Positions 38,101 through 49,250 of a stretch of 64,000 nucleotides of DNA are shown here, in pieces. The stretch is from Lutraria lutraria (lineage: Eukaryota; Mollusca; Bivalvia; Venerida; Mactridae), in contig OZ026835.1 in NCBI GenBank assembly GCA_964023205.1, positions 8,824,414-8,888,413 on the forward strand, given 5' to 3'. The position numbers were made by a program, and so were the translations under genes. The notes under the pieces are model-generated. The model worked only from the letters and a program-made list of their open reading frames with translations, ran no database searches and was not told where the DNA came from. Every line of letters begins with the position of its first letter. The first letter of the stretch is position 1.

Positions 38101-41100
38101 ATTGTCTTCCTCCTCACCGAAAAATGCACCCTGAAATTTATAAATAGATGAATTCTCCTCCATTTGTTACAATTGATACATTTTCTGAATTAAAATCAAA
38201 ATTATTACATAAAGAATCACCATATAAAATGCTTAAAAAAATTATCAGTCGGAAACGTACACAGACAGAGCATTTTACCAAGAGTAAAATTTACCAAACT
38301 TGTTGCTACAGACAATATTTTACTAATATTTTCAAAGAATGAAATTTTACAAAGATTTGCAAAGAGCACAATTTAACATATTTATAAAGAAAGCATTTTT
38401 TCCAATATTTCCAAAATAAAGCATGATTATTTTAATAAGAGCAAAATTTTATCAATATTCAAAGAACAAAATTTCACAAAAAATGTAATTATTTACAAAA
38501 TCCAACTGTTCACTCAGTTTTACTTAAGAATTCCTAAAGGTGCAGTTGATAAACATTTAAAACTAGGTGTTACAGAATATATGAGCTGATATATCTATGA
38601 AACTTTTACAGTAAAATAAAAAAACTTACTGATTTTCTTTGTTTTGGTAATTGTATGTTAAATGCTTGTTGTCCTTGTGTGGGGAGTTGTGGAGTGGACG
38701 TTGAAAGACTTCCTGATGTAGACTTGCGAGACCCGGGTGATAACTCTGAGGCTGTCTTTCTTCCCAAACCAAACCTGCAAGTATCAAAATCAATCTTGAA
38801 TTGAATATACATAAAAAGTTAATTTAGTGAACTGACATTTTTAAGTTATTGCAAAAATGACAATATTGACAAATAGGGAAATCAATATTCACTATATATA
38901 CAGTCAAACCTGTGTTAGCAGCCACCTCCCAATAAAGGTCACCCTGTGAATGAAGGCTATTCTTTTAAAATCTGCCATCAGCAATTTAGAACAAATTAAC
39001 TCTGATTAAAGACCATCAGCCCTTTCAATAAAGGCCATGTTTTGTTTTTCCTAAATATGGCCCATGTTCATAGGTTTGACTGTGTGTATTGATGTATCAA
39101 CATTATTACTTCTGTAATAAACAGGTCAATAATGCCTCTTATCTCCTGTATTGTATATTTCAGTGTAACCTTGAAAATGTTGTTCCACTTACTCCAAAAT
39201 GAAGTATAATCAGTACATATGATTTAATTTCCATGCATGCATACTGATTCATTTACAATTCCTCTTCAGCATGAGACACAATTTAACACATTCTCAAATA
39301 TTGTCTTGCTCATAAGAATATATTAAATCTTATATTTATCTATTGAACACACTGATATACATCCAGAGCTAATTATGTAACTAAGTTTAACAACATGATA
39401 CAAAGACTAACAAACTAAACAAAGCTATGAAATAAGTAACAAAATTCAACCAAGTCAAGAATACTGACAAAAACAGAAAGTCTGTCACCATGCACTAGTA
39501 TAGTTATCTAGTTATCTTTCATATAACAATCAGACTTCTCAAACTTAAAACTCATACATCAGATTTTGCAAAAGGAGCTGGACTGGCGGATTTTTCCGAT
39601 AGATTGTTTATTGGTCTGATAAAGAAACCGACTGTCCAGCAACTTTCAAGCTTGTCGGGACCGATTGTCCGGCAGGTCTTTTTGCTGTTCGCAAATTAAG
39701 TCTGTATATAATAATTATAGAGATGATCAGGGATAGAAAACAATTCACTCATCCACTTGTAATAACCAGTGCACACAGAACAAGTTAAAATTGCAGAAGA
39801 ATCACTTAAAAATTTAAGCCGGTGGTCCATCCTGCTGGACGAATAGTCTGAAAAATTAATGAGACCTGATGAAACTATAAGATGCTTGTATCAAAACAAA
39901 AACAGCATAATTATGCACTTTTTGACAATCTTCTTTAGTGTATTTGGAATTTAAATGACACATCATCTCTTTTCATCAGTATTTTGACAACATGAAAAAC
40001 TTCTACTAAACTATTTCTTTACTTTATAATATAACTAAAATGTTCAAGGGACCGTCATTTGTGTTCAAGGTGTTCAGATAATGATGCTCGAAATATTAAT
40101 AGCCAAATTATGATTTACATCATACTGTTTATTTCATTGGGCTTTACTCCCCTTTTCAACAGTCAGATTCATATGAGGCGGACAGTTCACCTAACCACCA
40201 TTCCTGGGAAATACCAGTACTAGACTCCCATCCTCTGTAAGCAACTGCCTACTTTCTCACATAAATAGACAAGGTCGGTAGCTAGGCTTGAACCTATGAC
40301 CCTCTATCAGGGGTCATACAACTTGGGAGTAAATATTGGCCAGACTTCATATATGGCTTGAAATAAGTTGGAACCTTGCTTGTTACATCAATAATCTTGA
40401 CAATAAAGATTAACTTTATTTTGAAATGCCACAAATCAATGTTTGCATTGTATTTCAGTTTAATATTTTCAACACTGATAAATATTATCTATTAAGATAC
40501 ATTAGGTTGCAGCCAACATGGTGACAAAAACAAACAATATTTTTTTAGGGGGGGGGGGGGGGGAAGGTATTATTTTGCCTGTTTTCAACAGTACGTAACT
40601 CAGGGACGCACAAGCAGTTTACCCAACAAATTTTCATGCATTCTGTTCTCACAAGCATGAGATCTGTCAACCAGGAGAGCTACTTAAATAGGTCGGACAT
40701 AAAACAAAGGGACAATGTAACAATACGTTTTTTTCCAGGAATCATATTTCCTAACATTTATTTCTAGCACTCCATAAAGTTACACTTATGACCCAAAGAG
40801 GAAACTCCTATCATATATCTAAAAGCTTTTAAATTAATCATGATAAACATTAATAATAATTATCATATTATATTTTCATACATATTTTTTCTATCAACAA
40901 TGACTCCACAGGCAGAAAATTCAACTCAGATATTCCTGGAAAAAAGAAATTTTGGAATCTACCATAGGCCTTTGAAATTAAATAAAGAGAAAAATTACCA
41001 AGCATAATGAATATAACATAAATATGATTTCATCACTTCACCAAAATTACACTTAATGAGCCATTGAGGCAAATGTTACTCTAAAATACTTACATGAATT

Positions 41101-44100
41101 AAACATGTATACCAGTAATTATATATATATACCCCAAAAAATGTATTGCAAGCTCAGCAGTCATCAACTGACATAAACCACTACACAAGCATTCCAGGAC
41201 ATAAGCACTAAGCTTCAATGTAAGGGGACACGCTAATCAGTAAATAAATATAATTATGTAACTTGTTGTATCACAAATGTTATAATAAGTCTAAGTATCC
41301 AGTATTTTCAATTGATATAATTTTATGCTATGACTGTCTTTAAGTTCAGTTCAACAGTCTGTTGACTTTTAAACACATTTTCCTAGTTACCCCTGTAAGT
41401 ACTTCATAATAATACCATAAGCAAGCAATTGACATTTCTATCATAAATATCCTTTGATTTCACATGGTGGTATTGTGAATACCATTAACAGTGTATAGAA
41501 AAAGTCTTAAAGATTAAGTATCTTAAAGACAGAAGAAAAGTGTCATTACCAATCGCTGTGACACTAACCATCAAGGTACAGACAAACTTGAAGAGTGTGA
41601 CCTTAACCTTCAAGGAACAGACAAACTATACAAGACTCTTTTTTAGGGAAATTTTTGAAATAATTTTTTACTTGTTAAACTTTAATCTTTCATTGAAGTG
41701 CTGATCAACAAATGTAGACTGATAGACATTGTTACTATCAATGATCAAACAGTAAATTGTTAATCTTGTTTGGAAATCAAAAACATTTCATACAAAATAG
41801 GGAATACAAGCTGGAAATTTTCGCACCAAAAACTAACACAAATCAGTAAAGCAACAATTCATTAATATAGTAATGAAAACTATTTTACTACGGTACTCTG
41901 ATTCCAATTTCTAGAGATTTCAAATGTCAAGGACAAGGTGTCAATCACTCAATCTAAGGGTCAACATAATACCATAATTTATAAAATATTCCCAACTCTT
42001 ATATATAATAATGAACTGAAAAGATTTAAAACTGTAGATAATTAACACTAATCTGCTCCTAAACGTCACAAAGTGGAGCTAAATAGCATGCATCTAAACA
42101 GGGAATAACACAACCATCCAGCTAGACAAGCAACATTATCACAGAAAAATCAAAACACTTACGGAGTGTTCCAAGATACGTCACCCATGTACTTTCTAAT
42201 TAAGAAAATTAAATATAAATGATAACATAATAATAGCAATCATAACAATAATCAATTCCAAATATTGCAAATTTGTGGTTGGGAATAATAAGGTTTCTAG
42301 CTTCTTCTTTTTCTGACTACCTGACTCTTTTCTGCTTTAGTTATTTTTTTTCTAGCTGAAATTTTAATATCTCTAATGTATATGCCAGTGGTGGCATGCT
42401 TGTTGACAATAGATTTTGAATCTAAATGAGGTGAATTGTAAATGAAGATGCATCGTTTGAAGTATGCATAACTGTCCTATATATTCCATAAAGGAAAAAA
42501 GTATGCATAACGATTTGACAGGGGTCAGGTGACTTAAAATAATGCAGTTCACCAAAAATAGCTATTGGTGCTGGATTAAAGTGTATAAAAGAAGTTATTG
42601 TAGAAACAACCCTTAATTTTTTTTACATTCAATTAAGATCAAGGTTGAATCAAGGCTGGGTGATATGGGTGGATTAATAATGGTCCAAAGACAACAAGTG
42701 TATAATTATCAAAACATTCTAGTAAGCGATGTTGGTGCTTGACCAAACAGTAATATCCTCTGAACAAAGGAAGAGTCCATTCAAAATATAAGTCAAAAGC
42801 AAAAAATGGGCAAGTATCAATGTGATTGCAGTCTTTGAATTAATTTTTGTGTCAGGTTGCCGGACTATATACTTTATGAAGGAAACTCTCTAAATCTAGA
42901 TTGTCCCCCAAAAGACATAAAGAAGGGGAAAATCCTTTCGGGCAAGCGGCAACCCACTTATTCGAAGACTGTGATTGATGAAGCATTTAAGTCTAATTAA
43001 CCACCAACTGACCAACAGACAAAAAATCAATATAAGCCCAAAACATCAGCAGATGCTGATCCGGGCTATAAAAAAAATACACTTGGAAAAGTTCTTTTGA
43101 CCTACTGTCTCTATTTTATTTAGGTATGTCAGCAGAAACCAGGTTTTCATTTTTTGGCATAATCAATAGTCTCAGAATGCAGCCTCCCCATTGGTGAATT
43201 TTAAAGATGGCTTAATATTAACCAATCAGAAACTCCTGTCCTATGACTGATCTGAGAACTCAAAGTCTTTAACCACATAATGCTAAACTAATTAAAATCT
43301 GTCTTGAATTCTTAAGTGCCTTTTTACTTATCAAGTCAATCCAAATTTTGCCAATTCAATTTCTTTGGTATTTGTTACCTTTGTCTATTGTCAGAAACCA
43401 TAAACTTACTTTTTTATAGACAGTTAAAGTGAACTAAACTTGAGGTTCCTAATTTAAACTTCCATCACTTGAGATCTGTGCATGTAGTATGACATGTATA
43501 AAGTATCTTATTATTGTGAATGCAACTTAACTACGTACACTACCATAATACACAGACAATCATAAATAAAGTAAGTTATAGCAAGCTAGCCGAGTTTTTA
43601 CCATCAATACAAGCTAGTTGAGATTTTACCTTCAATATAAGCTAGCTGAGATTTTACCAACAATGCAAGCTAGCTGAGATTTTACGAACAATACAAGCTA
43701 GCTGAGATTTTACCTTCAATACAAGCTAGCTGAAATTTTACGAACAATACAAGCTAGACAAAATTTTACCTTCAATACAAGCTAGCTGAGTTTTTACCTT
43801 CAATACAAGCTAGCTGAGATAGTCTTGTCATTTAAGCTGAGTTTTTACCACTATGACAAGCTAGCCAGGTTTTTTCCCATTATTTTACACAGGGATTTTA
43901 CCCTTAATACAAGCTAGTCAAGTTTTTACTATTTTATACACAAATGCTAGACAAACTTCATGCAAATGCTATACTGACTAACATTCAAAATCTAAAATAT
44001 TTTTATAGAATACCTTTGAACCATTTGAGAATGTAATACATTTGCGCTGTCACCAAATTTTATAAATAAAGTTAACAAAAAACAAAACAAACAAAACACT

Positions 44101-47100
44101 ATTTCTTAATCTCTTTTGAATGAATAAATACATAACTGAAACTATTGAGGGAAAAACGAAATAAAACAAAGATACATCTGCTCATGCTTAAAATAACCAA
44201 TTAATAACTATAGACTTCAACACAAGGGAAATAATAAAAATAATAAACATGCCTATAACATGCTATAAAAGTTTATGAAAAAATATCCCAGTTACGACAA
44301 AATTAAATATGAATTCATATCTACTGATCTAAAGAAATTGCATTACAATCGATATAATATCAATTTTGAACTAAACTTTTAGATGCGTAGTATGAATATA
44401 TATATCATGCAAACACATTTGAGTAAATCTCAACTATACGCAATTTTCTTGTTTAGAAACTTGGAATTGAATCAACAGTAAATTTGAATACACAAGTACT
44501 GAGCTGTTTTTATAAACATATGCAACCTCATTAAAAATATATCCCTTCTTTTTCAGATGAATAGTAAGTCTATTTCAAAGTGCTCATTTTTTTGTGTGAA
44601 AAAAATAAAGATTTTAACTGAAATATCCACATTAAAAACATAACCCAGTGATTTTTTTCATCTCTTTGAGAATGGGTCCAGTCAGATTGGGAATTTTGGA
44701 GTCGCAACAATTAGGTTAAATTCAAAATTTTATCAATAGACAATAACAAATAAATTGAGTTCTCAGGTTTCTTTGCACTAGTATACTACCAGTATTCTTC
44801 TTGTCAAAAATGGTCATAACTTTTTCATTTTATATCTGATTTGGAAATTCTTTTTTTAATGTTCATTGGGAATTTCTCCATTAAGATTTGAGAAAAGTGA
44901 AGCCTAAATGCTATTGGGAAGGGTCCATTTATCTGACCCGTCTAAAGAAGGAAACAAAATACTACTATTACAGACTTTAAACTCCCTAACTGACTGAGTA
45001 ATTATCAGAATATTTAAAGGGGCATGCCCTGGAACTGAAGCGTCTCAGATAACAATCAAATTGGTATCATTTTAATGCCTATATCAATTAATGAAAGCCC
45101 TGTAAAATATTTACAAAACATCCCGCTAGTTTACTCAAAATACACATTTCAAGATTACAAAACCTGCCGATTTTGGCCTCAGAAATAATTCGTCATTTTC
45201 ACAACTCGACCCTTTCTGTATCTGTCAAAACCGAAAATATCGCGGAAAAAATGTCAACAAACTGAAATGGTAAGTATTTCTCATGTTATGTTCACTTGAA
45301 AGGCAGCGCACATGCTCAGTTAAACTCTCAGACGTGTCGGAATTATCGTTGTCGTCAATAAAAGGCTGTAAGCCTTTTATTCAAACCGACATACAAATAC
45401 CGACGCGCGCGTTATAGGGTCATTTTTAAGCGGACATTCTTCTTTGACTTTTCGGTAATAATTGGTTTTACAAGTGACAAACGCATTTTTGGTGTACGAA
45501 AAAAAAGACACAGCAGTTCCTGGGCATGCCCCTTTGATTGATTAAATGATGTAATATATATGCATGTATATGACTTTGGTAAATATGGACTAATATGCAA
45601 ACTGAAGGATATATAATCTTTGGTAAAAGACTACTAAACAACTGGAAAAAGCAAAAATGCAATAGTTTCAAGAAACAAACAAAAAAGATTTTGAAATATC
45701 ACAAGCAGCAAGCAATATATTCTGTATATGGTACTATATGACAGACACACCAACAAAAATCTCTGAGTATCAAAGTACAGTACTATCACCAACTAATGGA
45801 GATCACAAAATCAGGCAGTAAACATTAAATGTCAACTAAACCACTTGCCAGATTTCAAAAAAAAAAAAAGGATGAGTTTTCGACAGTTTTATGCTGCAGA
45901 CGGTGGGTTTTCCTTGTTTCAGTGTGTTTTATGCCGTCGACAATGTTTCATTTATGTAGGACAGCCGGTTCACTTAATCAGTTTTCCTGGACTGTACTCC
46001 AACCAGTACTAACTTAACCTTCCTCAAGAAGTCAGCAACTTCTCCACAAATAAAGGAGGAAAATCCTCTTTTTGTCAAATTTTCATTGAATGGAATGACC
46101 TGCTCTGACCAACTTTCGAAACCACATCACTGCGTAATAAGTTCAACTCACTATGTTAACCATAGTTTGCATGTATTAAGGGCAATACTAACCAGATTAT
46201 GGATTTTATATTACTTCCATTATGCTGCATGCTAAACATTTGGTTAGTTTTATACTTTGGACAAAAAGATTATCATCTTATCCAGTTGAAAGGATAGATT
46301 TATATCTGACAAACGATTTCTAGTTCACAACACAGTTATCTATGACAAGCCTCTTTGTAGAAGAAATGAGGGGAGAAATAATAGATTACAACAAATGAAA
46401 ATATTAATGCCACAATAACAAACTACTATTTACATTGTATATATTATATATATATACTGTTACTTACTGAGAATTCCAAGACATTTGATCCACAGCATAT
46501 TTTCTGAATTAGTAAGTAAACATTATATGTGAAAGATATATGAATGAAGATTATCAATTGATCCCTATCTAAGTAATAACTCATATAAGGGCTCTTATTT
46601 GACCCTTAAAATGACACTTTGACCCTTACAATTAGCAAAATAGAGCTTTTAACTTTTGAGAATTTGTACCATAAGGTCAAATTTGCTATTACAATATACA
46701 TGAGTAGGACATTTTGTCAACATTCAAATTTTTATCAGCCAAGTGTCATTTTTGGCTCTCAAGCCCCTGTCATAATCTTCTGTATCATCACAGAACATGA
46801 CTACCAAAGTAACAATACCAAAGTCAAAAATGGTATATATTACATCAGGGCTTTTTTTCACAGGTTGGGGAAGGGGCCTTTTCTTTAAATTTGGGAAAAT
46901 AACGCATACTTTTAGCAAAAGGGGTAAGAAAAAACTTGATGTAAATTGAATTTTTGGGGAAAACTGCATGATTATAAAGAATTTTCCTGAGGGGAAGATG
47001 CCTATTAACTGCCCCTGCTAAAGAAGGAAAAAAAGCTCTGTATATACAATGATAAATATAATTCTTTTGTGATTTAACGATATTTCTTCAAACAGGTCAA

Positions 47101-47644
47101 TTTACCTGAGAGAAGAGGCCTAAAAATCAGTCATACGAGTGAATTATGTCAACGTAACTTTTTATTCTCCTAGGTTTAATGTTGCATCAGCAGCCTGAGA
47201 CATTTGGCAACATTTCTAGCTTCAATGGTGGGGTGGGGGTCCTGGGTAGAACCATGGACCTTCTGTAAACTACATGTAGATGGACAGCTTCCTGACTTGT
47301 GAAATTTGTCTTGTCAAGGGTATGAATCGACTTACGATGGTGAGGAGCAAGTGATCACTAGTCAGAGACCATAACTACACAGCATGAAGGTGACTGGTCC
47401 CTTGTAATGTCTAATACTTGAATTCAGTAATTTCAAAGACAAAAGCGGATAAATGTATACAAGATACTTACTGCCCTCCGAAACCTGAAGCCATGTTAGT
47501 GGTCCCCATATTTCCACTGGTTCCAAACGTTGAAGCCATACTCATATTGGAAAAACCAGACACCATACTGTTATTAGAGTTAGCTAAACTTGAGGCCAAA
47601 CTATTGGCCATACTCGACATGTTTACCATACTGTTACCATCCAT
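29102..47644 (-). CDS. CNOT2: CCR4-NOT transcription complex subunit 2
   Basis: Coding exons: 47644-47472, [46503-46468], [42195-42163], 38774-38630, 38130-38047, 37710-37647, 35630-35498, 34757-34677, 34412-34261, 33630-33544, 32761-32697, 32226-32109, 31769-31613, 31155-31094, 30792-30743, 30364-30264, 29327-29102. Bracketed exons are optional. Without them the protein is 565 residues, with both 588 (human about 540). All joins are GT-AG and in frame. The N-terminal half is a low-complexity Asn/Ser/Met/Gln region with short DFPxL-type motifs (LSDFPSL, EDFPALPG). From about residue 368 the conserved part reads GRVSNIPQGMVADQFG, SPWTDLPCRPQDID and then the NOT box (KTNTYERGTYYFFDAQNWRK). The NOT box pairs with CNOT3 and binds CNOT1 in the deadenylase complex. 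The first exon starts MDGNSM just after an in-frame TAA; it is unlike the human N-terminus. Confidence 0.96.
29461..29527. repeat. Short direct duplication, 34-bp period, in a CNOT2 intron
   Basis: The word GCATTAAAGTCAAGATTCAG, followed by GGTGGA, occurs at 29461 and again at 29495. Confidence 0.85.
30869..30965 (+). mobile_element. Diverged SINE-like fragment in a CNOT2 intron
   Basis: The head GTGGCCTCCGCGGTTGAGTT and the later GCCCCTAATTGCTTGAATCC resemble A- and B-box parts of the family fragment at 15557. It is antisense to CNOT2. No tail is recognised. Confidence 0.4.
31806..31880. repeat. Tandem duplication, 34-bp unit, in a CNOT2 intron
   Basis: The unit starting GAATTATTTAGTGAGCTTAT is repeated perfectly at 31806 and 31840 and starts a third time at about 31874. 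It is a recent slippage-type duplication. Confidence 0.85.
34985..35412. repeat. Dispersed repeat with internal subunits in a CNOT2 intron
   Basis: Words such as GACCTTGACCCCCAAACCTA, AAATACAATCCAAAGTT, TTGAACAGA and GAACGGGGGTATAAT recur. Related words occur in the array at 36125-36530. It is a worn member of the same repeat family. Confidence 0.55.
35693..35909. mobile_element. Dispersed element with TTGCCCTC/GAGGGGGCAA ends in a CNOT2 intron
   Basis: It begins TTGCCCTCAAAAGGCC and ends TTCTTCAAGAGGGGGCAA, a short inverted pair. The interior contains GACCTTGACCTTTGATAAAC and CTCAAGTTATTGCCTGGAC, words related to the neighbouring arrays. It has no coding capacity. Confidence 0.5.
36125..36530. 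repeat. Tandem array of about 128-bp units in a CNOT2 intron
   Basis: Three units are marked by ACTGATTTTCTATTTTTAG near 36199, 36332 and 36452. Each is followed by GACCTTGAC or CCTTGACC, CCACAGAT, AATACAATCC and a return to AAGTTATTGAC. The array ends directly against the RING-finger fragment that follows. Confidence 0.7.
36536..36724 (+). pseudogene. IAP-type RING finger coding fragment, antisense in a CNOT2 intron
   Basis: From the ATG at 36584 to the TAA at 36722-36724, a 46-residue frame encodes a complete C3HC4 RING. The spacing is C-x2-C-x11-C-x-H-x3-C-x2-C-x6-C-x2-C, with FLPCGHLVACVECAPAL typical of inhibitor-of-apoptosis (BIRC) proteins, and it ends at the C-terminus as IAPs do. 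IAP RINGs act as E3 ubiquitin ligases. Upstream, 36536-36580 reads QVCENLVNKLEDENRK, the usual helical linker, but in another frame. An extra 2 nt and a TGA separate it from the RING. A splice-like CAG|GT precedes it, and AATAAA follows about 18 nt after the stop. No BIR domain is nearby. It is probably a captured or retro-copied last exon, now broken. Confidence 0.8.
37022..37282. mobile_element. MITE with CAGGGGTGTCA ends and TATGTC target duplication
   Basis: The left end CAGGGGTGTCA and right end TGTCACCCCTG are near-perfect inverted repeats. The six bases TATGTC occur directly before (37016-37021) and after (37283-37288), as expected for a target-site duplication. The element is 261 bp and non-coding. 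A related worn copy lies at 8486-8707. Confidence 0.85.
38900..39084. mobile_element. MITE of the CAGTCAAACCTGTG family, copy F (best preserved)
   Basis: ACAGTCAAACCTGTGTTAGC at the left and TAGGTTTGACTGTG at the right are inverted. The interior is CCACCTCCCAATAAAGGTCA, GAATGAAGGC and CAATAAAGGCCATGTTTTG. At 185 bp it serves as the reference for copies A-E. It lies in a CNOT2 intron. Confidence 0.75.
40140..40330. repeat. Dispersed repeat in a CNOT2 intron (related to 45.9 and 47.2 kb)
   Basis: Words GACAGTTCACCTAACCACCA, TTCCTGGGAAATACCAGTAC and CAACTGCCTACTTTCTCACA correspond to GCCGGTTCACTTAATCAG, TTTTCCTGGACTGTACTCCA and AGCAACTTCTCCACAAAT at 45955-46055. Another diverged part is at 47175-47310. 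It is an interspersed repeat of unknown class. Confidence 0.5.
40548..40563. repeat. G homopolymer of 16
   Basis: An uninterrupted run of 16 G in a CNOT2 intron. The length is prone to sequencing error. Confidence 0.9.
42163..42195 (-). other. CNOT2: CNOT2 optional micro-exon 2 (33 nt)
   Basis: Acceptor TTAATTAG and donor GTAAGT enclose 33 nt in phase 2-2. In frame it adds KYMGDVSWNT with split codons at each side. Skipping keeps the reading frame because the preceding exon ends in CA and the next begins with G. It resembles the 36-nt micro-exon at 46468-46503. Confidence 0.75.
43589..43920. repeat. Minisatellite, 28-bp unit, in a CNOT2 intron
   Basis: About nine to eleven units of 28 bp carry the core AAGCTAGCTGAGATTTTACC. 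Units are regular from about 43600 to 43830 and degenerate toward 43920. Each unit carries the palindrome AGCTAGCT. Confidence 0.85.
44014..44046 (-). other. CNOT2: Candidate third CNOT2 micro-exon (33 nt), weak
   Basis: A T-rich tract and GGTGACAG precede 33 nt ending AAAG with a weak donor GTATTC. The segment is in phase 2-2 like the other two micro-exons and would add ANVLHSQMVQ. The donor is poor and similarity to the others is slight, so this is only a candidate. Confidence 0.25.
45016..45535. mobile_element. 520-bp element with 22-bp inverted ends in a CNOT2 intron
   Basis: The left end AAAGGGGCATGCCCTGGAAC and the reverse complement of the right end, AAAGGGGCATGCCCAGGAAC, differ at one base, and both continue TG. 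An 11-bp perfect hairpin lies inside at 45357-45381 (AATAAAAGGCT, loop GTA). The right half is CpG-richer than its surroundings (CGACGCGCGCG near 45400). No transposase frame and no clear target duplication are seen. Confidence 0.8.
46468..46503 (-). other. CNOT2: CNOT2 optional micro-exon 1 (36 nt)
   Basis: Acceptor TAATTCAG and donor GTAAGT enclose 36 nt in phase 2-2. In frame it adds KYAVDQMSWNS with split codons at both sides. It can be included or skipped without a frameshift. It shares K-Y, D and S-W-N positions with the 33-nt exon at 42163-42195. Confidence 0.75.
46575..46720. repeat. Dispersed repeat in a CNOT2 intron, inverted relative to the 11.4-kb copy
   Basis: AAGGGCTCTTATTTGACCCT followed by TAAAATGACA is the reverse complement of the core at about 11515-11550. 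Confidence 0.5.
46846..47040. mobile_element. Candidate hAT-like MITE in a CNOT2 intron
   Basis: The left end CAGGGCTTTTTTTC and the reverse complement of the right end, CAGAGCTTTTTTTC, are inverted with one mismatch. It is 195 bp and non-coding. The flanks TATTACAT and TATATACA are only roughly alike, so no firm target duplication is claimed. Confidence 0.5.
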
Positions 47645-49123
47645 CAGTGATGTGGCTTAAAATACAAGCTTATGTACCTATAATTACAAAAGAGAAATGA
47701 TTCAATTTGAAAATTATATTATGTAACTTTTTTGTTGAAGTTGAACAGTTCTATAAGACTCCCTTAAATAATAAATTGTGTCAATGTTAAGGCACAAAAT
47801 ATGATACAGGCTGATAAAATAATTAGAAACTTTATCTGGGCCTCTTTAGAACACTGTATCTCATCAAAGTTTGCAAAATTTCAACCAATCTTTTTCATTT
47901 TTTTCTAAATATAGACTGGAAAAACCAAAATGTTTTTTATAGAACAAAGATCTTTGTTAATTGAAAATGAACGAAATAATAATGTATCATGCATCATGAC
48001 TGGAACATTTTGTGGATATCATACCACTAGCAAATAAGCTACTTTTCAATTTGTCATTGCTATAATACAACTTATCAGAAAACTATATATTTTAAATGTG
48101 TCAACAACTGAAAAATACACTAATTATGTGAAAAACCAGATTTTAAGGTGTGGATTGTGGATCAATCAAGGTATTCATGTTGGGGTTTAAACTTTCATGA
48201 ATTCTTCTCGTTGAGGTAAGATTACTTATAATTGTATTAATATTCATGTTCACTTTCCATGTAACTTTTTTTGTCTTTATTGCAACCTAGATTTTCATAG
48301 TTTAAATGTAACAGAAATGTGACTGAAATATCTACAATATTTATGACTAAAAGAAATATTTTTGTTGGTATTTTTTTGTAAAAAAATCATAGTTTTAACT
48401 CATACGTAAGAGCGTAGTTTGTGTCGCTATTTAGATTGTAGTCAAAAGAAAAATAATAGATTTTCATCTCTTAATACTTCAAAAACATAGAATTTAAAGT
48501 ATATCAGTGAATATCAATAACAAATTTAAGCATAATTACAGCTTAAATAAGCATTATGACCTCGTGATGCTTTGTGTCGCTAAAAAACTTTGTGTCCCAT
48601 TTAACTTGATTTAAGTGAACCCCAACTTAAACAAGCAGTCAATGCTCTTGATCAGGGATAACTCAGACGGTTGAGAAGGGCATATTTATGACACATGGCT
48701 CAATATACAATTGATAATTATTGCCTCTCTCTGACACTAAACAACACATTTACATTCAGTTTGAGTTTTAGGCATTTCACAAAGTAGCTAATAATTTCAA
48801 GTCAGTTGGAAAAGCTTACTGTTCAACAATCTCGTTTGATCAGGAAAAACAGAGAGATGCAGTACATTAGTATGAGAATATATATATGTTACAGTAACTG
48901 AAGTTAAGACAACAGTGATTTTAACAATAATACGAAATTATTGCTTTGGTATACGTGAGTTCACGAAAGACGAGCAGGAAATCTTGTTGTATTTGTAGTC
49001 GCAATACTGGAGGTTAATTCTGCAAAGAAATGATTGGCAGATATAAATGATATGGAGCGATCCTCAAAATGTTCTTACAGTGATCAAAACAAGCCATAGG
49101 AACGTATGGTTAAACAAACTTAC

Positions 49124-49250
49124 GACGAAATTCACATTGCTTTCTTTTCTAAAAATTGTACTCTTCAAAACTGAAAAACAATCTTAGTCTATCAAAGCGC
49201 CACCATATCTAAGAGAGACAACTCCGATTTAGAGGGTATAAAGTACAATA
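49124..49250 (-). other. CNOT2: Probable CNOT2 5'-UTR exon
   Basis: A strong donor (GTC|GTAAGT at 49123) follows non-coding sequence with a short upstream frame (ATGGTGGCGCTTTGA). It would splice to the start-codon exon, whose acceptor TTTTAAG lies about 11 nt before ATG 47644. The upstream end of this exon is a guess. Confidence 0.4.

Noticed and set aside
42857..42957. Short element with GGTTGCCG/CGGCAACC ends
   Set aside because: Only 8 bp of inverted ends with no target duplication or second copy in the window.
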